Shown: positions 12,015-24,000 of the stretch, in pieces
Layout: each line of letters starts with the position of its first letter
Position numbering within the stretch: the first letter of the stretch is position 1
From: Albula goreensis
Lineage: Eukaryota; Chordata; Actinopteri; Albuliformes; Albulidae
Assembly (NCBI GenBank): GCA_022829145.1
Contig: CM040748.1
Location: 29,588,501 to 29,652,500, forward strand
Direction of reading: 5' to 3'
Length of the DNA stretch: 64,000 nucleotides
Notes under the pieces: generated by a model
What the model was told of the DNA's origin: nothing
What the model saw: only the letters and a program-made list of their open reading frames with translations
Database searches by the model: none
Translations under genes and position numbers: made by a program

Positions 12015-12299
12015 GCTCTCATCAATTTAGCAGACAGTCTTGTTCTGAGCAACTTCCATGGTCTATGTTAATCACACTGTCCATTTATGCCACGTATAAA
12101 CCTCTAATGAAGCAATTCAGGTGAAGTGACTTGCTTAAACGTACAAGGACAAAGCTTTAGCTGGGAATAGACCAAGTATTCCTTCAATGAAATACCCTCT
12201 ATTGTATGTATAAAGAAAAAGTGTACAGAATTGTGCGGTTGTGTTCAGTGATCTGACCAATAGCATCTGCTAAATGGCTAAAATGTAATGTAATGTAAA
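12015..12299. mobile_element. Decayed teleost-type short repeat pieces
   Basis: Two fragments lie close together. The first, 12020-12170, runs forward: TTTAGCAGACAGTCTTGTTC, then GTGAAGTGACTTGCTTAAAC and a GGACAAAGC tail. The second, 12253-12299, is inverted: AGCATCTGCTAAATGGCTAA followed by repeats of ATGTA. Both match the fish repeat motif in which a TTACATTA run leads into TTTAGC.GACGCT and ATCCAAAGC, seen better at 57038. These are probably remnants of one non-autonomous family. Confidence 0.45.
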
Positions 12300-13019
12300 A
12301 AGTTTGAGGCTTTCTTGCAAAGGAAGCCCCCTCCCTTTCCGTGCCAGCGAAGTGTAAGTCTCTATTTTCCTGTCCCCATTGATGAGCGCTTAGTCGATTT
12401 CCTGTAAAAGACCCTGAGCTTGCACTTCACGTGTCCTCCCAGCTGAGAGACCTTGAGAATAATTTCTTCTAGTTAATAATACAGACAACCCAGTGCATTG
12501 GGTACATCATGAGAAATTTGAATAGATTCTCAGAAAATTGCTCCCCTTTGGGTATCAGTATCTGGTGTTCAATCAGCAGACCTGTCTAATAGAATTAATT
12601 TGGTTTTAAAAAAGCTATCTAGAGAACAGGAAATAAGTTCCTTGAGCTTCATAAAATACCCATCTATAATGTAGTTATTATAATGTATGTCTTGAGTTTT
12701 TTCATTCCTGATGAGTCAATATCTTTTGTTCCACAAGGCTTTTGTCCTCATTGCTTTTCTGTGAGCGGTTCAGTTGGTAAGATTAAATTGAAGTCAAGGA
12801 GGCTTTCAAATATGATTTTGCAGTTTGGCGCTTGACACGTAAACCAGCCTTGTCAGAGCAAATCTGTGAGTTAAGGAGTGTTATTTCCCGAATGCAGAGG
12901 AAGAAGGCATTTGCATAATAAAAAACCAGACGTCTGGACTCGGGGCTGTATATGAAATGGGTGATGGTGAAGGAATTGTCTGGATAAAGAAGGAGGAAAC
13001 TAGGAGGAATGACCTTAGC
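12300..13019. other. Intergenic, nothing recognised
   Basis: This is plain AT-rich sequence. An octamer ATTTGCAT at 12909-12916 matches the POU-factor site and sits about 110 bases before the CpG-dense block. On its own that is weak evidence. Confidence 0.4.
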
Positions 13020-13240
13020 TTCTCAGCGCCCGTTAACGTCTTATCAAATAATCCCCGTGTTGTCATCGGCGCGCCCGCGGCGCTGTCGAGCCAAACGCGC
13101 CATATTCCCAGGGCCTGCACCGTAAACTGTCCTTCAAAACATCTCCACGGCGACAGGAAACCCCACGTGGAGGCATCGATGGATCTAGTCTGTCATGACG
13201 GCGAGGCAAACTGCGCGCTCTCGTTCCGTCAGCTCTGAGA
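13020..13240. promoter_or_regulatory. CpG-dense block in gene desert
   Basis: About 20 or more CpG occur in 220 bases, including GGCGCGCCCGCGGCGC at about 13068-13083, in a region whose flanks have almost none. No protein family is evident; the frame 12957-13238 is open but unremarkable. Such islands mark promoters of unannotated transcripts or developmental enhancers. Which applies here cannot be told from sequence. Confidence 0.4.
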
Positions 13241-15016
13241 GAAACCCGCCTCCTGGATTGCCAGGAGGTACATATTTGCTCTCGCTTCTCTTCTCGGTTT
13301 CTTTGTGGATTTGAAAGGTGCCAGACGGATATACCTGGAAGTGCAAGAGCGCCATCAGTTTAACGAATGGTGAGATCGCAATATTCCTCCATTATTGCAG
13401 TCTCAGACTGTAATGGAGTGAGATATAACTGAGGTTATTTATATATGTATAAATATATATATACACACAATATATGACTTACCACTCCCAATATGGCTAG
13501 AGCGCAAGTTTATTTTGGTGTGCTTTTATAATACAAAAACAATGCCAGACCAACATTAGCGATTGAAAAATTCTGCAATTCAGAAAACTCTGTAAGATAA
13601 TATATGGGTAGACAATGAATGAACCAATCAGAAATATTTGGTTTTTGGCACTGGACTTGACCGCCGCAACCAAATTTGGCAGACGCAAAAGCTAGACTTA
13701 GCTTGATGTAAGCTTTCAGAATCAGTAAACAGAATTAATAAAATATAAGGCTCATTGGCAGTGAGGCATCTTGTTTACAATTATTTATGAAGATGACTCT
13801 CCTGCCAATGACTTTGAGCTCTGAAAAGTGCAGCTGAAACTACAAAAGCCATAAGACGTACTTTGCTTCTGCAAACCCGCCACCTAAGTACTGTTTTTTG
13901 CCAACATATTAATCATCGATATTCAACGGAATGGCAGGTCCTCAGTTCTCTTGGGGAAATGGTTTGGTAAACACAGTAATCTTGACAGGAAAGGGAAAAA
14001 TGGCACAGAGGGAATTTCAATGTGCCTTCCTGAACAGCAAGACTCCTTGGTTTCAAATAAACCTTTCAGTTACCATACACTACACTGGCAAAATAATATC
14101 TAATTTCAGGTTTTTGCAACCAAGATCATTGGGTGTATTGCAACAGCAGGAGCGTGTTTACAACCATGTCAGTGTGATTCTGCACCTGAATTCCACAGAT
14201 ATTACCAAGCTTAAACAACCATTTACACTCACATTAGTCAGGTGAATGCACTTACGTTCTCTCACTTTGAAGTGGTTCTAGGTAAGGTCAGAGAATCTGT
14301 CAAATAATTGCAACATAATTCAATGTAAAGTATTTATTAACTAAGCTGTATTCCTTTTAAAAGGGTGGTATTTTAAGGTATTGAATTTCACTTTATATAA
14401 AGTGCTTCTGCAGTGGTTATTTTATAGAATGGCTGAATGCATGACACACTGTGTACTAATTTCTGTAATGGGTGGTGGGGGGTTGGGGGCCGCTCTTAAG
14501 AATTAGATATAGTCTTTCAAAAACCATGAGTGTTTTTATGTGTACAATCTGGGTTAGAGAATAGAATGTCTGCAACTGGATCTGAGAGGAAATCTCATCA
14601 CTGGTTATATGACTCTGAGGACTGCTAGCCTCATCCTGCTATCATCGGACTTACTGGCCATCAATGTTGCTTAGAAACATTTATTTTGAAATCTGTCCAA
14701 TAAAGTATATGGTGAGGGTGGGGGTGTAATTCAGCGACAATAAACAGGAAAAAATTACTGATCGGCCAAGTGTGACAGCACTACACTGTTCGGGCAGTAA
14801 TCCAGTAATTCGGTGCTGATAGCTTCTTATTGCATGCAGTAGATGAGGTGTGGTGTGGTGCAGGGATCTCAGTCGCTTCACAAGCCTCCATCATTAATAG
14901 TTCTGTTACGGCTGAGGAAAACTAGGCCTGAGGACATGTGAAGGAATCCAGGTCATCATAATTTTTAACTGAAGTGTTGTGTGAAGTATGAATTGTGATA
15001 CGGAAAGTGTTTAGTA
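13241..15016. other. Intergenic with AT microsatellite and G-rich tract
   Basis: The stretch contains an imperfect TA repeat at 13439-13472 and a G-rich tract at 14470-14489 (G3, G6 and G5 runs). The rest is AT-rich and unrecognised. The open frame at 13931-14245 shows no domain or splice signal and is taken as chance. Confidence 0.5.
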
Positions 15017-15216
15017 CAGGGATTTCAGACTCCAGCCCTGAAGGGCCGCATTGTCTGCTGCTTTTGTTTCATTTCAGCACTTTTTGGTACAACTCATCGA
15101 TTGGCTAAAGAATCCACAAAACCTTGTTTCCAGGGCTGAAATGTTATGGTGATACTAAGGAAGTCACTCAAAGCTGCATACACTGCGACCTTCCATGGCT
15201 TTAGTTTACCAGCCCT
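15017..15216. mobile_element. Palindromic MITE-like element, family C copy 2
   Basis: It begins GGGATTTCAGACTCCAGCCC then GAAGGGCCGCATTGTCTGCTG. It has the internal TTCAGCACTTTTTGG and GATTGGCTAAAGAATCCACA, and closes with an approximate inverted copy of the start (ACACTGCGACCTTCC...). This is the clearest full-length copy of the family in the window. It is non-coding; the element type is inferred from inverted ends and copy number. Confidence 0.55.
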
Positions 15217-15384
15217 GTTGTGAGGCTTGATTTAGTGTGATATGCATTCATTTTTGTTTTTCTGAGGACGTGCATTTGCTTGTTTGAATGAAAAAAAGAC
15301 ACTTTGGAAGTGTGATTTTTCACACATAATCTTAAGTATGACAGCCAAAGTTACCACTCAATATGCATATTTTTCTTATGTTAA

Positions 15385-15390
<6 letters not shown>

Positions 15391-15420
<30 letters not shown>
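15391..15420. repeat. (TG)n microsatellite
   Basis: Fourteen perfect TG units at 15392-15420 lie between two family C elements. Confidence 0.98.
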
Positions 15421-15422
<2 letters not shown>

Positions 15423-15647
15423 ATGAATATTTTAACGAAAAGACTAATGTGTTATTTTAATTTTATGCAAAATAAATTTTATGAAAATCCAGGTAGCACT
15501 GTGAAACAGTGGGAAGCACACTTGTCCAACCACTCTAGCCTTCTTGAATTGTCTATGAATTGTCTATTGACCCATCAAGGGTGTATAATTATCTTGCACT
15601 ATTTGCTTTCTGGTATCACCTTCAGTATCAAACGATTCTCTGAATTA

Positions 15648-16036
15648 GGGGTGTCAGTCTTATGTCTTAGGGGGCCTTGGTGTCTGCGGGTTTTACCTCA
15701 TTACTGGAGGACCATGTTATCTGTTACTTTAACCCCAGTCCTGGAGGACCACTGCACCAGCTGGCTTAACTCCAGTCATGTAGGGGGCAGTGTCTGCTGG
15801 TTTAACTCCAGTCCTGTAGGGGGCAGTGTCTCCTGGTTTAACTTCAGTCCTGGAGGGCCACAGTGTCTGCAGGTTTAACTCCACTCCTGGAGGGCTGCAG
15901 TGTATGCAGGTTTAACTCCAGGGGTGTGGGGTGTGGTCTTTTCAGTCAATCAACGACTGAGCTAATCATTTAACATGCAGAAATACACCCAAAACAGATA
16001 AGCAGTCACTGTAGCCCTCCAGGAGTGAAGTCTGCT
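15648..16036. mobile_element. Family C element, copy 3, expanded by an internal tandem array
   Basis: The left end GGGGTGTCAGTCT and the right end containing TAGCCCTCCAGGAGTGAAG are the inverted ends of family C. Inside, a unit of 36-37 bases with core GGTTTAACTCCAGTCCTG followed by GAGGGC.ACAGTGTCTGC is repeated about seven times from 15660 to 15920, with drift between units. The unit corresponds to the terminal region of the element, so the array arose from within it. An open frame crosses the array but is an accident of the repeat period. Confidence 0.6.
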
Positions 16037-16984
16037 CTTTAGGTTAATGATGGCACTGATAATGGATTACACAATAGACTCCAGCTCACATCCTCATTTA
16101 ACACTTTACTTCATTTATATTACAACCAATTCCTTCGTTTCAGCTGAATTCAGCAGTGATCACGTTTCTGGAACTTAACTACATTCAGGTCGCAGTGAAT
16201 TGGTTGCAGCTGTAATCTCAAAAACATTAAGAGGAGAAAGAAAAAAAACCTTCCGCAAGTGTAAAAACCAGATACTTGCTTTAATTTGGAGCAGCTCCTG
16301 ACTGATGGTATTCTCAGTGAATTACCATACTGACGATCCCAGATTGACCATTTGGCCTTGATTCTGCATCAATAAGCACTGTTCACGCTGGAGCAAGATT
16401 AGCAGGGAGTTCTCAGAGATTTGTTCGCAAGAACAGACACCAGCGATGCTGGAGACTACTGTAATTCCTTGCAATCGCTTAGGGAAAAGCTACAAGACAG
16501 TGAATATCTGTTTTTTTTTTAATGATCTGTGGAGTATGCCTACCTTATGATTTTCATAATCAAGAAGAAAGAGAAAAACTAATAGAAAACAGCACGAACA
16601 TTATGAATGAGTCATGACCATTTTCCAATCAACCAAGCATGAATAATTTTTTTAGAGGCATGCAGATTAACTTTCAAATGATAAATATGTCTTAAGCTAA
16701 AATTTAATATTTTAATGGGTCTTATCACTGAACCACAAAATGTCTATAAATTTAATCTTTTGCAGTAAATAGAGGATAACTTTGATTAATAATTTTCCAG
16801 TTTATGTGCATTGCAGAGAAACCAGTTGCTGCAAATAGGTTACTCTGGTTGGCCCCCCGCTCTCTTGCTCTCTTATATCCTTATTACTGTTAATATAAAC
16901 ATATCCTGTCTTCAAAGGTCAGCGTATTTTTGGCCTTTCAGTGTAAAAAGTATGAATGTAAAAAGACCTTGATTTCTGCCAAAT
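16037..16984. other. Intergenic, nothing recognised
   Basis: AT-rich sequence with no recognisable gene or repeat. A run of T lies at 16511-16520. Confidence 0.45.
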
Positions 16985-18245
16985 GTATGTTTGTGGCAGT
17001 AATGGAGGGCAGAAAAAGGGCACTTCATGGCAGTTGTGGGAGTTGGGAAAATGCTGACTCGTGTTTTTCCAGTGGCACATGCTTCTTTCTACTGCTGGGG
17101 AGAGGGAGACTGTGCAGACTGACATACATGACCTCAAACAGGGGCTGCTTACTTGCAACAACCGCTACCTGGTCAGAACTCTACAGGGAAAAAGCAGAAC
17201 TTGGGTTTATTTTTGAACAAGAGGGTGAAGGAGGTGATGGCAAGGCCCTGTTTCATCAGTCTTAAGGAGAGGGATGCTCCTAGTGCCTTTCTTATTCAGC
17301 TGGGAACAGTCAGTGACACAGAGAAAGGAAATGATCTATCTTTGTCTCCAGAAACCAGCAGTACTGAAATGCAACAGAATGCAGTGGAGTTGTTTTCTGC
17401 CCTCTACAGGGTGGAGGACTGTGACACTACCTCCACTGTACAGCTCCTGTTAGGATTGCCTCCACTTGGGTCTGCAGAGAGAGCTAGCATGGGCTTGGAT
17501 TTCAGTCTGGATGACTGGTCCAGCAGCTCTCCTAGAATAGATGGATGGGCACGGGGGCGTTGGGGGGGTTCTTTTGGGTGTCGTATGACTCCGTTGAGGA
17601 ACTGGAGACTGGTAGTACTCTTGTGTACCGAATATAAGATTGTTGAATGTATATGGGCTTTCATAAAGAAGTGTTAGCTTTTGACTATGTCAATCATCAG
17701 CTATCTTTCTAATGCATGCACAGCTTTTGGGTTTGAGAATGCATTGGGGACATTGCATGGCTAAGGTGGGGTTTCCCCATCTCCGGCCAGTTGTACAGTT
17801 TAGCTATCTGCAGTTTCATTTATGGGGCTAGGTAAACATACCGGGTTAGGTGCAGATGATGTTGCAGTGTTTGTTGATGGGGAAGAGGACGTCAAAGCTC
17901 TTTCAGATACCAAAGGGCCTCCTCAGTCAGACTTGACTGGGCAATACGCTAAGCTCAATGGATGGGCCAGGGTCAGGTTCAAGGGGCTCCCCAGTGACCA
18001 ATAGGCTTGCAGTGGAAGAGATTTGGGGGTTCATATGGAGTCAGATTCATTTCAACAAAGAACTGGGCAGGCATAGTGAAGAGAGCATATGCCAGGTTGT
18101 CAAGGAGGGAATGTTTGTTATCCCAGATGGCCTGCAAGAGAAGAGTTCTGGGTTCTGGGTGGGACAGGGTCTACTGGACATTGAAACAAGAGTCATGGTT
18201 TTCCATCTGTTAGAAGCTACTACTATCCACATGTGTTTGTTTTCC
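16985..18245 (+). pseudogene. Decayed LINE ORF2 fragment (Tx1/L1-like reverse transcriptase)
   Basis: Translation in shifting frames gives pieces in the right order for a Tx1-group L1-type LINE. First is a WWELGK-like stretch near 17025. Next, at 17235-17500, is the linker before the RT: DAPSAFLIQLG, then VELFSALYRVEDCD and LLLGLPPLG. The RT catalytic box follows as GADDVAVFVDGEEDVKAL at 17849-17902. Last are a STKNWAGIVKRAYARLSR segment (about 18050-18105) and GQGLLDIETRVMVFHL (about 18165-18212). All three frames are needed and stops are present. Only about 300 bases separate the linker from the ADD box, so most of the RT core has been deleted. The element is dead. Assignment is by recalled family motifs, not by search. 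Confidence 0.75.
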
Positions 18246-18479
18246 TGAGTAATACTGTACTAAGAATGGACATGAACCTCTCTCAAGGCCCAATCCATGC
18301 AACAATTCAGAGTAGAAATAATGATCTGGGATCAGTCTAGCCTTTTTGCTTACATATAAAAGATTAGAAGAATAATATAAACCTGATCCACAGTCAGCAC
18401 TTCTGCTCTGGGGCAGTTTATGAGTACAGGCGATGTTGAACAGTACAACTGTTCAGAAACTGGTATACCCTGACTTTGT
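18246..18479. other. Intergenic, nothing recognised
   Basis: Short unannotated AT-rich spacer between the LINE relic and a CpG-richer block. Confidence 0.4.
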
Positions 18480-18690
18480 GCGGCTCCGTTGTGAGATATG
18501 CTATTCTTACGGACTCCCCGCCGAGGGTTTCAGTGACTCTGGATTCAGTAGCTCATTCGCCCTGTCCTGCTGACGCCATCGCCGCTTGCATCAACGGCGA
18601 GATAAATCAAGCCATTGATGAATAAAAGATGCCGAGGGGGATTTCAACATCAGTACCGCAGGACGATATCGTCGGGGTGGAACGGGACTT
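18480..18690. promoter_or_regulatory. CpG-richer single-copy block
   Basis: About 15 CpG occur in 210 bases (for example GACTCCCCGCCGAGG and CGACGATATCG-like spacing near 18660), against CpG-poor flanks. It has no open frame of interest and no repeat character. It is a candidate distal regulatory element on composition only. Confidence 0.25.
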
Positions 18691-19879
18691 CATTTATTAT
18701 GCTAAAATATGAGCAACAGAAAGTTTGGCTTTAAAATCAGGCCACTGGCAGTCTATGTGGGGATAAAGATGGATTTAACGAGGGTGTCGAACATTTTCAA
18801 GGTAACAAAAGAAAGTTTCAGACGCAGACGCTGGGAGTTGGTTCTCATACTCAAAGACCTTGTTGAGATTTTAGTTCAGGTTTGAAAATTGTGAAGCTAA
18901 TACGGTCTCAGCTTTGTGTTAACTCCCAAAGCCATCTGTTTGTGTAGCTCGTATCGGTACACGGTATTCTGCCAGAGGAAGATGAAGATTCGTATTCTTG
19001 ATTCATCACTCTCTTAAATTTTAAAATGGAACATATTTTGATGAGGAAGTTCAGAATGGAGAGCATATTACAAAACACCATCTGGGGAAAAATAGCAGAA
19101 AACTAAGAGCTACTCAAATGTGAAGTAGCAAATGTTTAGCTGTAACTTTTAATTAAGCTTAGGGGGATAGAACTCTCCCCCTCTGTGGAGAAATATCCAT
19201 TACTTGCCCTCCTTTTTTCACTAGTACACAAAACCACACTGCAGGCCAGCAGCTTTCGTTCTAGACTTCCTTTATACACAGTTGTAGGCCTTCTCCATCT
19301 CCTCGTTTACTTCCATTTTCTCAGGCAAATTCTTTCCTCCTCCCCCTCCCCCTCCCCCCCTTCTCTGGATTAATGGTTATTCCGGCCCTCCAAATCTATT
19401 TTGGCGGTGCATTTACTTGTTTGCTCTGATACGTTGTCAACAGTAAATTAGATTAACGGGCGAAAATGCTTTCAAATTGCGACAGCGTTAAGCGGGCTGT
19501 GCACGACCGACGGCAGCAAACCACTCGTTTCATGCTTGCATTTTCCAAAAATTTCTGCTGTGTAAAGATTGACTTCAGTCCAAACGAGAACCCCTCCCCC
19601 CCACACCCAACCCTGGCACCCAGCTTCACCACCCACACCCCCCGCCCCCCACACACACACACACACACCAACCCCCGGAGCAGTGACACGCAAAAAGTAT
19701 TCCAAACGAGAGCAGCCTGCGCCGTGGAAATGATCAGAAGGGGGTTGTTCGTATCCCCAGGTGCTGTAATTAATCACATGTAAAAATGGCGAAAGAGTAC
19801 AGGAGTCGACAGACAGGGGACAACTCCAGACACACACAGAGGGACCAAGACGTGAGAAAATTCACCTCGCGTCTCTTCA
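18691..19879. repeat. Intergenic with C-rich tracts (minus-strand G-quadruplex candidates)
   Basis: At 19342-19360 the run C5-T-C5-T-C7 gives an ideal G-quadruplex motif on the minus strand. A second C/CA-rich stretch at 19591-19676 combines C7, C6 and C6 runs with a short (CA)n. The remainder is unrecognised. Confidence 0.7.
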
Positions 19880-20360
19880 TCATCATTTCCCCAATCACGA
19901 GCCAAGAGGCTCCGGCATTAACGAGAGGCCGTTTTCTGCAGGGGGAGGGTGGGAATCGGGCCCTCTAGATGAAAAGGATATCATTCTGAATAATCTCCCG
20001 TCGGTGGATACGTCTCCAAGGGGGGGTGGGGTGGGCATGCGATGGAGACATGCTATGATCGAGAGGGCGATTTTTCTTATCGGTTTATTTATTCATCACC
20101 ACGAGGCAGTTTTTCCCCTGTCGTTTCGCTGCACCGGTTTGGCCGGGGGTATCTCCAGCAGGTCGCCGTTCCCGTTAAGATTAGCCGGGGTTATTGCGGC
20201 ACAGAGAGGGAAATAGATCAATCGGCCCCTTCAGTCTGAAGCGGTGGGTTTTTCTAAATGCCAGGCGAATTATGATTTATATAGGCAGTGAATTGATCAA
20301 ATGGTGGGCGGACTCATTACATTCAGGGCCCGTCATCCAGCACAATAGTTCTAGGCTCAA
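19880..20360. promoter_or_regulatory. CpG-richer block, candidate conserved element
   Basis: About 25 CpG occur over 480 bases. The block contains GTTTGGCCGGGGGTATC-like GC segments next to AT-rich homeodomain-type words (GAATTATGATTTATATAG at about 20266). The mixture of GC-rich and TAAT-type motifs in a single-copy desert segment is typical of vertebrate developmental enhancers, but conservation was not tested. Confidence 0.3.
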
Positions 20361-20734
20361 TAACGCCGGCCGACATGACAGCCGTCCCGCAGTTTAAACT
20401 ATCTCTATAATATAAGTCTTTGCTCAATGCATTCAGCTGATCAGCCGGATCTTTGAATACAAGTAGGACAAAATACCTTTAACGATCACTGTTTGCAAAC
20501 AGATCTTTAATATTGTTTTGAGGGAAGGAGCGGCAGGTCTACCCCGAAAGCTTTTTTTTTTTTTGCTTCTGCTGCTGTGTGCTTTGAAAGGAGGAATTTG
20601 TCTGTGATACATTATGCTAATCTTTCCGTCTTTCCAGAGAATGCTTTCATATTTCTGTCAAAGGGCTGATGCTACAACGCCATTGATCAAAACGTGGGCT
20701 GCTGTCTTTAAACTGACGAGTGAGCTTGAGTGTC
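20361..20734. other. Intergenic, nothing recognised
   Basis: Single-copy sequence with a T12 run near 20552. Confidence 0.4.
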
Positions 20735-21010
20735 AGTGTGTGTGTGTGTGTGTGTGTGTGCATGTGATATAAGTTTGCATGCGTGCAAATGTGTCTTCTC
20801 TGTGTGTTTGCACATGAAAATGCATGCATGTGTGTGACGGTGTGTGTCCATGTTTATGGATGTATGTGTGTTTGTGTTGGCGCACATATGTGGATGCATG
20901 TGATCAGGTTTGTGTGCAGCTGTGTATCTGCAGATATGTAGATGTACGCATGTGTATGATAATGTGTGAGTGTGTATGTGTTTGTATGTGGATATGTGTG
21001 TGTGTGTATG
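20735..21010. repeat. TG-rich microsatellite and degraded flank
   Basis: Perfect (TG)13 at 20735-20760 grades into about 250 bases of imperfect TG/TATG/CATG repeats. Histidine-threonine or cysteine-valine open frames on both strands are artefacts of the repeat. Confidence 0.95.
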
Positions 21011-24000
21011 GAGAAGACTGTTTCAAGATCGGGGGCTGTCTCCACAGGCATTCTAAAGGCCCTCAGAAGGCCAGTCCTCCAAGCCAGACCTTTTGTCTTG
21101 AAAGCAGAGCTCTGGCCTCAGAGGCCTGTTGGCTCAGTTAACCAGCAGGCCCACTCTCCCCTGGGTTCAGTCTAACAAGAGCAAGCTCTCTAAACAGGAT
21201 CTATTGGCCTTTGAAGTAATCAATGGAGAGCATCACAGCAGTATGACAGATGCAGCCGGCAGTAAAGAAGCGACGCTCCTTCTAATGAAGTCTGTGGGTG
21301 TCGTCCCACGCCCCCCATGATAGAGCCTATCAGTTTTATGTGTATAACTTCAACAAAAGTGACAGTATTTGTTTTTATTGTAAGGTTAAGAGAGCTGTGA
21401 GACTACAATTAGTCAGAACACTAAAGGTGGTGATCCACAGTTGGCTACAATGAGCAAAAAAAAAAAAAAAGACAGTTACTTAATCCCGAAGACAGAAATT
21501 CTAATTGGAATGGATGTCAATTAACCTTGAATACATTAAATCTGCTGCGTGCAGTTTTTAGTGCTGCAGTGTTAATTCTCCTAGCCCTGAGGCAATCACC
21601 CTCTCGATTTCAATGGAAATTTATTTCAGTAGTCTATGTATTCCTGGAAAAGGACTCCCATCTGTTACTGTTAGAAATTGACCACGAAAACGAAAAAAGA
21701 GAATTTTTGTCTGTCACATAGTCCCAGCTTGTACTTATCCATCTGCTCTTATTAACTTACATCATGTTGGACTTTCTAGGCATTGATATGGAACAACGCT
21801 TAATAAAAACACCATTGGCTAGATTCATCCAAATGCACTTAGCCTCTTTATGGACATATACGCAATTTAATCTGACTTTGTTTATTTCCTGTGTTGCCAT
21901 GTTAAAGGCAGTCATGTCCTTTGTAATGTGTTCTGTCTATTCCAGTGAATGGCGTTAGAGACTCAGTTGTAATTATGATTTGATTGAACTGTGCTTGTTA
22001 GATTGGGTCCTGTCTCATGTGCATTCAGTTAAATCTAGTCCAAAATCTTTCGCTCAGAAAAAAAGGGAAAACTTAATTTCACAGTTGTCCTGTGATATTG
22101 ATTCTGTCTATTTAGTACAGCAAATGCAGAAAATGGTGTCGTGACAGCTCATTTGTTAAATTAACTTGTTTTCTTTCCTGTCGCTTTAAAATGAATGGCC
22201 AGAAAGAGCTGATACACACCCACGCAGGGCCATTGTCGGATTCCATTATTCTTTTTTTTCCTGTCAGCTCAACATTTGAAGTTTTGCAGGTATGACGAAT
22301 TCTTGCAGTGGGAAATGGATCTTTGTACCGAGAGGGACAGCTGTAAATTATGCATACGGTCCACGTACTGCGGGGGCAGGCTTGTTCTCTTGTTCATAGA
22401 GTACATTCTAACCTTTAGCGGGTCCGTTTCGGGCGTCTGGGAACAAGGATGAAACGCATGTGGGATCTGAATCCGTGACTCGAAGAGATATTCTGAGCAT
22501 TAACTGGGAAGCTAACTTTGCCGGCTGTCTGTTCGCCGTGTCCTAATTTTAATCAAAGCTGCTTCCTCTCCTTCCCTCTGTCTTTGAAGGGTGCCTCTGC
22601 CCTTATTGTTTGCCTCCCAGAGGATTGAGAAAACCAGGTCTGCTATTCCCGTTCATTTGTGTGTCTTTCTTAAAGACTTCTGACAGAAAAATCCATACTG
22701 TTTTAGACGCATCGAGTAAAATCAGTGTTAATCCCCTAAATTTATCCCTCTTGTCAATATTACTTCATTGACACGAGGAACGGCTATCAAGTTGGACGTC
22801 TTTGGGCGCCATGTTACGACTGCTGTTTCCTTGTAATAACCAACTCTAGTGCATGCACTAGACATGAAACTGAGCTACATAATAAATTGTTCCAGGAAAA
22901 AAAGAAAGATATTGGCTGAATATAAACAAGCGTCCACTTTAAATCTGCCTGTTGTCCTTGTGAAAACACAATTAGATTCCAGACAAAATCAAATCTAGCA
23001 TAACATAACTCATTTATAAGCATTATCAACATTCATAAGAAAGGTTGTCTATTGCTTATCTTGTAATATATGGCAAGTCGTGGTGCACGTAAAAGACCAT
23101 GTTATATACTGAATAATAAGTTCATCATTTATTTCCAAATTGAGTAATATCTGTGTCAGGGAAAAGTAAATTATAAATTTGGAATGTAACAGATACCACA
23201 TAGCTGTGAAATAAACAGTGCATCCAATACTCAAAGCTATACACTTTGACCAATTAAGCTATGAGTTTGGACAAATAAACCAGGCTATCAGGCTAACTAC
23301 ATTATCAACCAAAAATACAAAATGTGCTATGTGCTTTACTTTTGTGACTTTTTTTTGTTTTACCTGTAGCAGTCAGCCCAGTTTTTTTTTTTTTTTTTGT
23401 TAAAGGTTTCTAGGACAGGCCCCTCTGTGTCCCCTGCTTTAGAATGTAAAGGATGCGAACAAAGGCACACATTGCGGCAAACGAGCACCCGCAATGGCAT
23501 GGAGACAAATTAGGGCTGTCTACTCTTCTGTCACCTTCTCCAGCAACTGCTCCTTTATTCTGTCAAAACCTAAACGTGTGTTCCGTGTTACAATCAAGAA
23601 GCACTGGGACGGACTCTCCCAGAGGGATTTCTATGACAACAGTCATCCCTTTATACCCATCATTAAAAAGTGTTTAATTAGTGCAAAGAGTAAAGATGGC
23701 ACCTTATCCTAATAGGAGATCCGATGAATGTAGGTTACGGCATTATCCAGGGGAGGAAACGGCACAGAGGAAAGATATAACACATTATTGAACAGTTTGG
23801 GATTCTTTGTATGTTTTATTAAATGCCAGCCGGTATGCAGCAGCGTTCAAAGTGTTTGCATTCCAGTTCTCATAATTTAGTTGAAAAATCACATTTTTCT
23901 ATTTCCCACTGCTATTGCTGTATAAAATGCATTTGACCTCTGTGTGAAGGATGAACTGGAACATGCAATATCTGTTATTCCCCTTTCCCAACACACACTT

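Noticed and set aside
12957..13238. 93-codon open frame in the CpG-dense block
   Set aside because: There is no recognisable domain or splice context; open frames are expected by chance in GC-rich DNA.
15363..15878. 171-codon open frame
   Set aside because: It starts in a TG microsatellite and runs through the 36-37 bp tandem array of a mobile element; the frame is kept open by the repeat period and the protein is repetitive artefact.
17153..17677. 174-codon open frame as a host gene
   Set aside because: Its residues match LINE ORF2 linker motifs and the frame continues only by chance into non-coding sequence.
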